A DNA stretch of 14,030 nucleotides from an uncultured Gemmatimonadota bacterium (GTDB lineage Bacteria > Gemmatimonadota > Gemmatimonadetes > Gemmatimonadales > GWC2-71-9). The position numbers and the translations under genes were made by a program. The notes beneath the pieces are model-generated. The model saw nothing but the letters and a program-made list of their open reading frames with translations, made no database searches and was not told where the DNA came from. Location: the NCBI GenBank assembly GCA_946887295.1, contig CAMPKP010000086.1, positions 1-14,030 of the forward strand, written 5' to 3'. Below are positions 6,142 through 13,442 of this stretch, piece after piece (the stretch's first letter is position 1; every line of letters begins with the position of its first letter).

Positions 6142-7499
6142 TCCGGCTCGGAGGCCAGGGCCTCCACCGACGCGGTGCAGAGCGCGGTGCCCGAGAGACC
6201 CCGCAGGATCGCGACGGCCTCGTGCCGCGGCAATCCTCGGCGGTAGGGCCGCTCGGCGGTGAGCGCCTCGAAGGTGTCGGCCACGGCCAGCGCGCGGCTC
6301 ATGGGCGAGAGCCGCTCGGCCGGCAGCCCCAGATGATAGCCTTTCCCGTCCAGCCGCTCGTGATGCGCGCTCGCCACCTCCACGATGCCCGCGAACGCCG
6401 GCACCCGCTCCAGGATCCGCTGGGTGTAGGCCGGGTGAACCCGTATCTCCGCCCGCTCCAGCTCGGTCAGGCGGTCCGGCTTGTCCAGGATCAGGGTGGA
6501 GACGCCGAGCTTGCCGATGTCGTGCAGCAGGCCGGCCCGCCGGAGATCCCTGAGCTGCCCTTCGCTGAAGTGACGCCGCCGCCCGATCCTCACGGCCAGG
6601 TCCGCCACCCGCTCCGAGTGCAGGTAGGTGTACGGCGACTTCGCGTCGATCACCCGGGCGAAGGCGAGCGCGATGGTGTCGAGCCGCTCCTCGTCTGCGA
6701 GCAGGATCTGGTCCTCGGGCTCGAGCGCGCCGAGGTGGCGCTCCGGCGAGCGGCCCAGCACCCGGGCCCAGAATTCCCCGTCCCCGCCGAAGCTCCAGAG
6801 CGCGTCCACCAGGGCGGGATCGAACCACCGGCCCCGCCGCTCCGCCGCCATGGCGAGGGCCCCGTCCACGCCGAAGGCGCTGGTGAAGACCTCGACCGAC
6901 TGCGCCAGTCCGACGATCCGGCCCAGCAGCGGGATCGCCGTTCCCGCGAGGCCCTCGGGCATTCCGTGGCCGTCCCAATGCTCGTCGATCGTCCGGATCG
7001 CCTCTCGCGTCGCCTCCGTGAAGCCGAGCATCGAGGCGATGTCCGCGCCGCGCTCGCAGCGGGTCTGGACCATCTCCCGGGCGCTCCCCCGCTCCTTGAA
7101 GAGCATGGAGACGACCCGCAGCGCCCGGCGCAGCGGCGACTCGGCCGGCGCCGCGTTCCTGAGCGCATAGACCAGGCTGGGGCCGGACCGCGGCCAGTCG
7201 GTCAGCTTGTGCTCCCGCTTGAGGGCGCGGTCGTCCGCGCCGAACAGCGAGCAGAGGCGGGCCGCGTTGCTCGAGCAGCCGAGATCCTTGAGCAGCAGCG
7301 CGTAGAACAGGGCCCCGCGGTCCTCCGTCGGAACACCGGCCCGCTCGGCGATGCGCATCCCGATGAGGCAGGTCCGGACCGCGTGGCCTGGCGGCTGTCC
7401 CTCCGTGATGTCGAGCGCACAGGAAAGCGCGGAGAGGATCTCGGATGTCCGGAACGCGGAGTCGCGGACCGGGGCGCTCGGTGTCAGGCTAGCGGTCAT
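6138..7499 (-). CDS. HD-GYP domain protein with degenerate first HD half
   Basis: About 453 residues built of two HD-like halves. The C-terminal half is an HD-GYP phosphodiesterase domain, a family that degrades cyclic di-GMP: HSERVADLA (294-302), LLHDIGKLG (324-332, H326-D327), HPAYTQRIL (355-363) and HHERLDGKGYHLGL (379-392), then ALAVADTFEALTAERPYR. The signature GYP reads GYH here. The N-terminal half keeps PGHAVRTCLIGMRIA (37-51) and DEHWDGHGMPEGL (172-184) but has LLKDLG (K71-D72) where HD is expected, so it is probably not catalytic. No receiver, membrane or signal segment is seen; it should be cytosolic. The ATG at 7499 is used; a GTG at 7517 would add six residues. It starts inside the last codons of dacB, an 11-base overlap, so both form an operon. 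Confidence 0.87.
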   Translation of the reverse strand: MTASLTPSAPVRDSAFRTSEILSALSCALDITEGQPPGHAVRTCLIGMRIAERAGVPTEDRGALFYALLLKDLGCSSNAARLCSLFGADDRALKREHKLTDWPRSGPSLVYALRNAAPAESPLRRALRVVSMLFKERGSAREMVQTRCERGADIASMLGFTEATREAIRTIDEHWDGHGMPEGLAGTAIPLLGRIVGLAQSVEVFTSAFGVDGALAMAAERRGRWFDPALVDALWSFGGDGEFWARVLGRSPERHLGALEPEDQILLADEERLDTIALAFARVIDAKSPYTYLHSERVADLAVRIGRRRHFSEGQLRDLRRAGLLHDIGKLGVSTLILDKPDRLTELERAEIRVHPAYTQRILERVPAFAGIVEVASAHHERLDGKGYHLGLPAERLSPMSRALAVADTFEALTAERPYRRGLPRHEAVAILRGLSGTALCTASVEALASEPD

Positions 7500-8979
7500 T
7501 GTCGGGGCTGGTTCCACCCATGTGCGTGTCGAGGGCGCCGCCCAGGTCCACGCCGTCCGCGCCGAGGAGCCGGAACAGCTCCCACTCGGCGGAGCGCGCG
7601 GCGCCGATGCGGCGGCCGTTGTACATGAGCGACAGGACGAGCACGCCGTCCGGCCGCGCGAGGTACCCTGCCAGAGTGGCGACCTCGTCGAGCGTGCCGG
7701 TCTTGGCGTGCACCACCCCGCGCGTCATGCCGCCGCCCCGCAGCCGGCGCAGAGTGCCGGTGCCGTTGGCGGGAAGCAGCAGGGGGAAGCGCTGGTTGCC
7801 GGGCAGCTGGGGGTAACGGGCGAGGTACAGCATCTGGGTCCGCGAGCTCATGCGGTTGAACACGCTGAGCCCGCTCCCGTCCACCAGGTGGACCCGCGCG
7901 GTGGGGCCGACGACCTGCCGCACGTGCTCGGTCAGGAGGCCCGGCCCGCTCAGCTGATCCCCGGCCGCCCACTGCAGCATGAGCTCGGCGCCGAGGTTGA
8001 CGCTGCGCCGGTTCACCTCGATGGCGATGCTGTCCAGCGACGCCGACGCCACCTGCGCCAGGATCCTGGCCGGCCGCGGGGCCAGCATCACCGGTCCGCC
8101 CGCGTCGACCCAGCGGATCCCCGCCCGCTCGAGCGCCGCCGACCAGACGGCGACCAGCAGCTGGGAGGGATCGTGGGCGACCGCGCTGAGCCCCGCGCTC
8201 CTCCGATCGATCCCGATGGTGCCGCGCAGCGTCCACCCGCCATCGGGATCCGGTCGCAGCGAGAGTCGCTTCCGGCCGCCGCCCACGGTGGTGGCGGCGA
8301 TGCGCACCATGCGGCCCGCGCCGTCGGGATACGCGCTCACCAGCTGCGGCGACGCGCCGGGCTCGCGGCCGGGACGGAACGTCAGCGACACCGTGTTCTC
8401 GTGGAGCGCCACCGGGCCGACCGGCGGCGCGTAGAGCCGCCCCTCGTAGTCCGGCGACCAGACCGTCGGGAATCTCGAGGCGGCGGGGCCGGTCTTGCTG
8501 GTCAGGGCCAGCGGGCCCTCGAGCACGCGTATGCCTCGCTCCCCCAGTTGCCGGGCCAGCTCCCGAAGCGTCGGGCCCGCGCGGCCGGCGCGCTCCAGCG
8601 TCGGATCGCCGCCCAGCTGCAGCGCCCAGCTGCCGATCCACTTGCCGCTGATCGTGTCGAGACGGCCGTCGCCGATCACCCGCGTGGTGAAGCGCGCTCC
8701 GCCGCCCATCCGCGCGCGGGTGAAGCCGGTGGTGAAGAGCTTGGTGGTCGAGGCCGGCACCAGCTCCAGCTCGGGGCTCACGCTCCAGAGCACCCTGCCG
8801 TCCATGGTGCCGATGCTGATGCCCCACTGGCCGCCCGGCGTCCGCTCCGACGTGCGCCGGAACCACGCCTCCAGCCCCGTCAGCTCGCGCGCGGAGAGCT
8901 CCTGCGCCGCCGCCGGGAGAGCCGAGGTGCCGGAAAGGCAGAACAACACCATCAGCGTGCGGTGCAGACGTCGGCGCAT
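7489..8979 (-). CDS. dacB: D-alanyl-D-alanine carboxypeptidase/endopeptidase, PBP4 type (peptidase S13)
   Basis: A 496-residue periplasmic penicillin-binding protein that trims D-Ala from, or cuts cross-links in, peptidoglycan. The start at 8979 is chosen because it gives a clean Sec signal peptide: MRRRLHRTLM, a hydrophobic core VLFCLSGTSA and a cleavage site near LPAAA|Q (residue 25). All three active-site motifs of the serine DD-peptidases are present: SxxK as STTK (77-80, nucleophile S77), SxN as SVN in NRRSVNLGAEL (326-328), and KTG in HAKTGTL (424-430). The S13 hallmark DGSGLS (367-372) follows the SxN motif, and the long stretch between SxxK and SxN fits the PBP4 inserted domains. No Shine-Dalgarno is evident. 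Its last bases overlap the HD-GYP gene, with which it is probably co-transcribed. Confidence 0.9.
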   Translation of the reverse strand: MRRRLHRTLMVLFCLSGTSALPAAAQELSARELTGLEAWFRRTSERTPGGQWGISIGTMDGRVLWSVSPELELVPASTTKLFTTGFTRARMGGGARFTTRVIGDGRLDTISGKWIGSWALQLGGDPTLERAGRAGPTLRELARQLGERGIRVLEGPLALTSKTGPAASRFPTVWSPDYEGRLYAPPVGPVALHENTVSLTFRPGREPGASPQLVSAYPDGAGRMVRIAATTVGGGRKRLSLRPDPDGGWTLRGTIGIDRRSAGLSAVAHDPSQLLVAVWSAALERAGIRWVDAGGPVMLAPRPARILAQVASASLDSIAIEVNRRSVNLGAELMLQWAAGDQLSGPGLLTEHVRQVVGPTARVHLVDGSGLSVFNRMSSRTQMLYLARYPQLPGNQRFPLLLPANGTGTLRRLRGGGMTRGVVHAKTGTLDEVATLAGYLARPDGVLVLSLMYNGRRIGAARSAEWELFRLLGADGVDLGGALDTHMGGTSPDNDR

Positions 8980-9313
8980 GCTGGGTCCGGTTGGGAGGAC
9001 GGATGGATTCGGGAACGGAATTGCACCCCAGGGAGGCAAGCGGCAGGCCAGCGGTAAAGACGTTGTAGCGGAAGGGAATACCGGGATTTGCACCGCGCCC
9101 GGTCGGGCTTTCTGCCAGCGGGCGGTGGATTCCGATGGTGAGCTCGTGCTCCAGTCACGCCCCGCGCATTCGCTTGACACCCCCGGTACACGCCCCTAGG
9201 GTGGGGGTGCACGGCTCGCACCCTCCGCCGCGCCTTCCTTCCGACGCCCCGAAGGGCCCACCACGCCGAGCCATCTCGGCGAGCTCATCCTCAAATGGAC
9301 CAGGGGTGTCACC
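8980..9313. other. Divergent intergenic region, 334 bases
   Basis: This gap separates dacB (minus) from the M29-like lipoprotein gene (plus). It holds the plus-strand promoter at 9174-9202 and a Shine-Dalgarno-like AGGGGTG at 9302-9308. For dacB I see only a weak -10-like sequence (TACAAC on the minus strand near 9064-9069) and no matching -35. A minus-strand frame extending dacB to 9180 passes through here but lacks protein-like content, and no RNA gene is visible. Confidence 0.5.
9174..9202 (+). promoter_or_regulatory. Sigma-70 type promoter
   Basis: A perfect -35 box TTGACA (9174-9179) is followed, after a 17-base spacer, by TAGGGT (9197-9202), which keeps the three most conserved -10 positions (TA...T). 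Transcription would start near 9209 and leave a leader of about 105 bases before the lipoprotein start at 9314. Confidence 0.6.
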
Positions 9314-10609
9314 ATGATCTCAGAAATACTGGGCTCGATAGCCCGTGCCCCGGCGTTGCGCTCGGCCCTGCTTGTCGCCGGCGCTGCCGTTCCGGTCACC
9401 GGATGCGACCGGCCGGAGGCCGCGACTATGGGCGCGGAATCAGGCGTCGCCCGACTCGACAGCGCACGGTCGGATGCCGCACCAGCCGCCGACTTCAAGT
9501 CGGTAGCCGCCAAGGTCGTCCGGCAGAGCGCGGGGGTCGGAGAGGGTGACATCGTGCTCCTGTCCGGCAGCGACGAGGACCTTCCGCTGCTCGAGGAGAT
9601 CGCCCTCGAGGTGCGGAAGCTCGGCGGCCAGCCGCTGGTGACCGTCACCAGCGTCGGATTCGACCGCCGCACGTTCGACGAGGTCCCGGCCAGGTACGAC
9701 AGCCAGACCCCCAGGCTCACCATGAAGCTCGCCGGGATCGCCGACGTCTTCATCACCACCGAGTCGGCGGAGGGACGCAGCATGAAGGGCGTGGACCCGG
9801 AGCGGATGGCGGCACGCGGCAAGGCGTTCGCGCCCGTCGGACAGCTGATGACGAAGCGCAACGTCCGGACCGTGGCACTCGGCAATGGCCTGTATCCCAG
9901 TGCGGAGCGCGCGGAGCAGCTCGGGATCTCCCGCGAGGAGCTTTCCGGACTGATGTATCGCGGCATCGACGCCGACTACTCGAAGCTGCAGGCCACCGGC
10001 GAGCAGGTCCGGAAGGCGCTCGCGGCCGGGAAGGAGCTGCGCATCACCAGCCCCGACGGCACCGATCTGCGCGTCGAGGTCGGCGGACGTCCGGTCGTGG
10101 TGAGCGACGGCGTCATCTCCGCCGAGGATCGCAAGAGGGGCAGCCCGTCGGTGTCGGTCTGGCTCCCGGCGGGCGAGGTCTTCCTCACACCGGTGCCCGG
10201 CACGGCCAACGGCGTCATCGTGGCCGACCATCTGTATTACGAGGGCGACCGGATCGACGGACTGCGGCTCGAGGTGAAGGACGGCAGGATGGTGGCGATG
10301 TCGGCCAAGTCGGGGCTGGGCCCGATGGAGGAGTACTACAAGCACGCCGGGGCCGGCAAGGACGCGTTCAGCGTCGTGGACATCGGTATCAATCCGAGCA
10401 TCGAGGTGCCGGATGGCGGCGCGGTGAACGTCTGGAGCCGTGCCGGCGCGGTCACGGTGGTCGTGGGAGACAATACCTGGGCGGGTGGCGACAATCGGGT
10501 GAACTTCAGCATCCCGGCGGAGATCAAGGCCGCGACGCTGGAGGTGGACGGCAGGGCCCTGGTGCAGGATGGGAAGCTGACGACCGGCGCAGTCGTGGCC
10601 AACCGCTAG
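9314..10609 (+). CDS. Lipoprotein with M29 aminopeptidase fold, metal site degenerate
   Basis: A 431-residue protein. The first 31 residues are a lipoprotein signal: Arg-containing start, hydrophobic ALLVAGAAVPVTGC with lipobox VTGC and lipidated C31, then a Ala/Ser-rich linker. The rest resembles COG2309/M29 aminopeptidases: an N-terminal alpha/beta half (VLLSGSDEDLPLLEEIALEV, FITTESAEGRSMKGV) and the signature WLPAGEVFLTPVPGTANGVIVAD (283-305), with E288 in place. After that the usual ligands appear changed. DIGINPSIEV (356-365) stands where a Gly-Glu metal ligand lies, VTVVVGDNTWAGG (380-392) lacks the His of HxAxG, and VNFSIP (396-401) replaces the His-x-Asp motif. M29 enzymes are normally cytosolic, so the lipid anchor is itself unusual. 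It is therefore more likely a binding protein or altered enzyme than a standard aminopeptidase. ATG chosen for the AGGGGTG site 5 bases upstream and the signal sequence. Confidence 0.75.
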   Translation: MISEILGSIARAPALRSALLVAGAAVPVTGCDRPEAATMGAESGVARLDSARSDAAPAADFKSVAAKVVRQSAGVGEGDIVLLSGSDEDLPLLEEIALEVRKLGGQPLVTVTSVGFDRRTFDEVPARYDSQTPRLTMKLAGIADVFITTESAEGRSMKGVDPERMAARGKAFAPVGQLMTKRNVRTVALGNGLYPSAERAEQLGISREELSGLMYRGIDADYSKLQATGEQVRKALAAGKELRITSPDGTDLRVEVGGRPVVVSDGVISAEDRKRGSPSVSVWLPAGEVFLTPVPGTANGVIVADHLYYEGDRIDGLRLEVKDGRMVAMSAKSGLGPMEEYYKHAGAGKDAFSVVDIGINPSIEVPDGGAVNVWSRAGAVTVVVGDNTWAGGDNRVNFSIPAEIKAATLEVDGRALVQDGKLTTGAVVANR

Positions 10610-10720
10610 ACCGGCACTCCTTCCAGCGCTCGCAGGTGCTCCGCGGGGCTCGGCCAGCGGAGGTGGGTCACAGCCGGACCCGCTGCCGGGCTCCCCTCGG
10701 CGACCTCACCGCGACTCAGG

Positions 10721-11449
10721 TCAATCGGGGTATGGGCTTCGAGTTCTGATCACGTCCTCGCCCGGCTCGTCCGCGGCATCGGGGTAGCCCGACGCGAGCG
10801 CCGCCGGCTCCGGCTCGGCCTCCGGCTCGGGATCGTCGGGCTCGAGCGCCGGGGGCGGCGGATCGGAGTACTGCGCAGTCAGCTCCTCGCCCGCCACCCG
10901 CGCCTGCACCCGCTGCCAGACCATCTGCGCCGCGCTCGAGGAGAGGCTGAACTCCCGCAGGTAGTGATCGGCCGACTGCTCCACCGGCAGCACCCCCCGC
11001 AGCAGCGCGCAGAACCCGATGGCGTTCTCGACGTGCGTCGCGACCACCGCCTCGGCGGCGCGGGCCCCGACCATGCGCGCGAGCTGAAGCGTCTTCTCCT
11101 GGTACCGGCGGCGATACTGCTGTTGCTCGAGGAAGCGATCGACCCTGAGGAGCTGCCACCCTCGCAGCACCGGCAGGGGAGTGAGCGTCGGCAGCGACTC
11201 GAGCTCCAGCGAAGTGAGGCAGCGGGTCCGAACCGTCTCCTGCATCGCCTCGGGGACCGCCACGACCTCGAAGTAGAGATCCAGCGCGCGCAGAACCGGC
11301 GCCCGCGAGGCGAACTCACACACGAACTGGAGCGCCTGGGAGGTATGAGTGCCGATGAGCGCCTCCCATGCGTTCGCGTAGGCGATGCGAACGTGGAGGT
11401 GCAGGGCTGCCGGGATTCTGCGGAGAGACATCTGGCTGGGCGCGCTCAT
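10721..11449 (-). CDS. Hypothetical helical protein with acidic Pro/Glu-rich tail
   Basis: I do not recognise this 242-residue protein. Residues 1-190 look almost entirely alpha-helical (for example YANAWEALIGTHTSQALQF, RVDRFLEQQQYRRRYQEK, ARAAEAVVATHVENAIGFC), with no signal peptide and no long membrane segment. From about residue 195 the chain becomes a low-complexity acidic tail, DPPPPALEPDDPEPEAEPEP, ending in a short positively charged piece (RTRSPYPD). The ATG at 11449 is chosen as the start because sequence upstream in the open frame (to 11635) is Arg/Pro-rich and not protein-like; a second ATG lies six codons later, and neither has a Shine-Dalgarno. The tail suggests a flexible interaction arm. 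The stop lies 111 bases from the convergent lipoprotein gene, with no strong terminator between. Confidence 0.6.
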   Translation of the reverse strand: MSAPSQMSLRRIPAALHLHVRIAYANAWEALIGTHTSQALQFVCEFASRAPVLRALDLYFEVVAVPEAMQETVRTRCLTSLELESLPTLTPLPVLRGWQLLRVDRFLEQQQYRRRYQEKTLQLARMVGARAAEAVVATHVENAIGFCALLRGVLPVEQSADHYLREFSLSSSAAQMVWQRVQARVAGEELTAQYSDPPPPALEPDDPEPEAEPEPAALASGYPDAADEPGEDVIRTRSPYPD

Positions 11450-11665
11450 CAGTGGAGCGCTGAGCAATATCCAGTCCGTCGGGGACCTCGGCGGGGGGAT
11501 GGCCGGCCCCGTTCGGCGGCGCCGGGAGAGGCAGGATAGCTCGCTGATCTGAAAGGATTTACGACGCCGCCCGTGAGCCTCCCCGGAGTGGTTCCGCGAG
11601 TCCGGCCCGCACCGCCGGGGCGAGCCGCATCGCAAATTGCCCGGAGCCGCCGCAGAGGACTCCGC

Positions 11666-12169
11666 TCATTGCCCCGCCGACCTGACGAAGTACTGGTAGC
11701 GTCGCTCCCACGACCGGAGCGATTCCAGCGACAGGGTGTCCAGCTCATGCGCGACGGCCCGGGCCGCCGTGGTGGCGCTGTCCAGGTCCCGCCGCTCGGC
11801 AGGTGTCATTTCCCGGTACCGGATCTCGGTCATCCCCAGCATGACGGTGAGCTGATTGTTGACCCGATCCTGGAGCATCAGACGCATCTTGTCGATCAGT
11901 GCCTTCCGCCGCAGGGTCGCGTGCCGGTGGACCAACCAGATCAGGAATCCCTGAAGCCACACGAGGAAAATGTATGCCTGGCCCTGCTTGCCCGTGGGGA
12001 GATCGGCGAAGATGAGCCCGATCGCCACCAACACGCCGGCGGTGGTCAGAAACAGTTCGAAGTGCTCGGCCAAGGTCGCCCGAACGGCGTCGAGCGCGGA
12101 GGAACGATGCTTCACAGGGAACCTCATCCGGCTGGGGCCCGGGACCAAATCCCACCAGCGCACCGACAC
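11666..12169 (-). CDS. Two-helix membrane protein with histidine-kinase-like dimerisation segment lacking His
   Basis: A 167-residue protein from the GTG at 12169; an ATG at 12127 would give 153 residues and is equally possible because neither has a good ribosome site. Two membrane helices are clear: LFLTTAGVLVAIGLIFADL (39-57) and YIFLVWLQGFLIWLVH (67-82), with a short outer loop and a basic inner end (RHATLRRK). The cytosolic part (84-167) is helical: LQDRVNNQLTVMLGMTEI (99-116) resembles the HELNNPLTxxLGxxEL motif of histidine-kinase dimerisation helices, but Asp stands where the phosphorylated His should be. A second helix, DLDSATTAARAVAHELDTL, completes a hairpin. No ATPase domain follows before the stop. 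Its role as a signalling scaffold or partner is inferred; I cannot assign a function. It is on the same strand as the sigma gene but cut off from it by a strong terminator. Confidence 0.65.
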   Translation of the reverse strand: MSVRWWDLVPGPSRMRFPVKHRSSALDAVRATLAEHFELFLTTAGVLVAIGLIFADLPTGKQGQAYIFLVWLQGFLIWLVHRHATLRRKALIDKMRLMLQDRVNNQLTVMLGMTEIRYREMTPAERRDLDSATTAARAVAHELDTLSLESLRSWERRYQYFVRSAGQ

Positions 12170-12253
12170 ATTTTCTAACAGGGGGGTTCCCTAGTATCCG
12201 ACATTATGACCGTCTCGTCCAGTCCCAGGTTGCTGCAATCATTGTCAGTATGA

Positions 12254-12289
12254 GAAAAGCCCCGGTCGGCGGTGGCCGACCGGGGCTTT
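12254..12289 (-). terminator. Intrinsic terminator of the sigma-factor gene
   Basis: A 15-bp perfect stem, arms 12256-12270 and 12275-12289 with a 4-base loop (AAAGCCCCGGTCGGC against its complement). Read on the minus strand the hairpin is followed by TTTTCTCA, the required T-run. It begins 20 bases after the stop codon of the sigma gene. Confidence 0.88.
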
Positions 12290-12308
12290 CGAGCGGGTGT
12301 AGAGACCT

Positions 12309-13205
12309 TCAGGCCGCAAGCTCGCGGAGCTTGTCTCCATGCTGCTCCCGAAGCTGTCGGAGCGCCCGGTCCCGGAGCTGGCGGATCCGCTCGCGCGTAA
12401 CCCCCATCATCCGGCCGATCTCCTCCAGCGTCCGGCCCTTTCCATCATCGATGCCGAAGTACAGCCGGAGCACCTTGGCGTCCCTGGGCGGGAGCGCTGC
12501 GAGCGCCGCCTCGAGATCCGTGGTCCGGCTGTTCGCCATCGTGGAGGCGTCGGTCCCTTCCTGCGTGAGGGGGACGAAACGCTCCATGCGGCCGCGGTCA
12601 TCCGCCTCCCGCACGGGATGGTCGAGCCTGAGCGCCTCGATGTGAAGCGCCCCCAGGGCGCGAACGGCGTCCCGGGTGAGGCCGGTCGCCTCCACCAGCT
12701 CCTCGGTAGTGGGCGCCCGCCCGAGCCGCTCGGTCAGCAGGACGGTAGCGCGGCCCAGCCGGTTGAGGTCCGCGGTCCGGTTGAGAGGCACCCGCACCGG
12801 CCGACCATGACGGGCGATAGCCGCCTGAATCGCCTGGCGGATCCACCAGACCGCATACGAGATGAACTTGACACCGCGGTCCGGATCGAACTTCCGCGCC
12901 GCGGTCATGAGACCGAGGTTGCCCTCGCCGATGAGATCCATGAGCGGAACGCCGCGATTCTGGAACTTCTTCGCCACCGAGACCACAAAGCGCACGTTGT
13001 GCCGGGCGAGCTTCTCCTGAGCCTCGACATCGCCCTTGAACGCGCGCCGCGCCAGCGCCGTCTCCTCCTGGATGGTGAGGAGGGGGATACGGCTGATCTC
13101 CTGGAGGTAGAAGTCCAGGCTTTCACGGCCCTCGTCGATCGCCTTGGGCAGCTGAGCCGCCCGGGTTGCGCGCCGACGCCCGCCCGTTCGCTTGGTCACC
13201 GCCAC
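12309..13205 (-). CDS. RNA polymerase sigma factor, sigma-70 family (RpoD/SigA-like, no region 1.1)
   Basis: A 298-residue sigma factor that directs RNA polymerase to promoters. After a basic 22-residue head, region 1.2 is SLDFYLQEISRIPLLTIQEE (29-48). Region 2 holds NVRFVVSVAKKFQNRGVPLM (70-89), DLIGEGNLGLMTAARKFDPD and the -10-recognising FISYAVWWIRQAIQAAI (114-130). Region 3 follows from about 141 (RVPLNRTADLNRL), and region 4 ends in the -35 helix-turn-helix GRTLEEIGRMMGVTRERIRQ (257-276). Region 1.1, present in housekeeping RpoD, is absent, and the length fits group 2 or short group 1 factors; which one cannot be told here. The start is GTG at 13205, supported by AGGAG (13212-13216 on the minus strand) 6 bases upstream. 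It is followed by a strong terminator and so is probably transcribed alone. Flanked upstream by the hrpB remnant. Confidence 0.92.
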   Translation of the reverse strand: MAVTKRTGGRRRATRAAQLPKAIDEGRESLDFYLQEISRIPLLTIQEETALARRAFKGDVEAQEKLARHNVRFVVSVAKKFQNRGVPLMDLIGEGNLGLMTAARKFDPDRGVKFISYAVWWIRQAIQAAIARHGRPVRVPLNRTADLNRLGRATVLLTERLGRAPTTEELVEATGLTRDAVRALGALHIEALRLDHPVREADDRGRMERFVPLTQEGTDASTMANSRTTDLEAALAALPPRDAKVLRLYFGIDDGKGRTLEEIGRMMGVTRERIRQLRDRALRQLREQHGDKLRELAA

Positions 13206-13206
13206 A

Positions 13207-13258
13207 AACTGCTCCTGTTCTCACCTGCCGGCCTCCTGGTCTACGCCGGCAAGCAGTT
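13207..13258 (-). promoter_or_regulatory. Possible folded leader RNA upstream of the sigma gene
   Basis: On the minus strand, nested complementary arms flank the ribosome site. The inner stem is TGCCGGC/GCCGGCA (13245-13251 with 13226-13232, loop 12) and the outer stem is AACTGC/GCAGTT (13253-13258 with 13207-13212). The Shine-Dalgarno AGGAG falls in the asymmetric bulge and at the edge of the outer arm, 1-6 bases before the GTG. Control of translation is inferred from pairing only. Confidence 0.3.
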
Positions 13259-13270
13259 GAAAATAAATGA

Positions 13271-13276
13271 CTTATA
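13271..13276 (-). promoter_or_regulatory. Possible -10 box (TATAAG) for the sigma gene
   Basis: TATAAG on the minus strand matches TATAAT at five of six positions and lies in a small AT-rich patch, about 65 bases before the GTG start. A -35 box at normal spacing (near 13293-13300) is not recognisable, so sigma-70 use is uncertain. Confidence 0.35.
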
Positions 13277-13442
13277 CAGCAGCCGCCAAAGCTCCATGTG
13301 TTTGGGCGACACTACCGGCTAAATGTCCGAGCCCGACACTTCGTTGCATCTGGGGCACAATTCCACCCTTCTCCAACACCCGGAATACCCCTCGGGTTCC
13401 TTCCTTTTCTCGGCTGCGGCCGGCCGGTCGGGGCCGCAGTGA

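Noticed and set aside
6222..9057. Two long plus-strand frames (6222-7628 and 7351-9057)
   Set aside because: Their translations are Arg/Pro/Ala/His-rich low-complexity sequence opposite HD-GYP and dacB; they are GC-driven shadow frames.
8980..9180. N-terminal extension of dacB by 67 residues
   Set aside because: It would bury the clear signal peptide beginning at 8979, and the extra sequence is not protein-like.
10610..10720. Search for a terminator between the convergent lipoprotein and unknown genes
   Set aside because: Only short imperfect GC inverted repeats without a T-run were seen.
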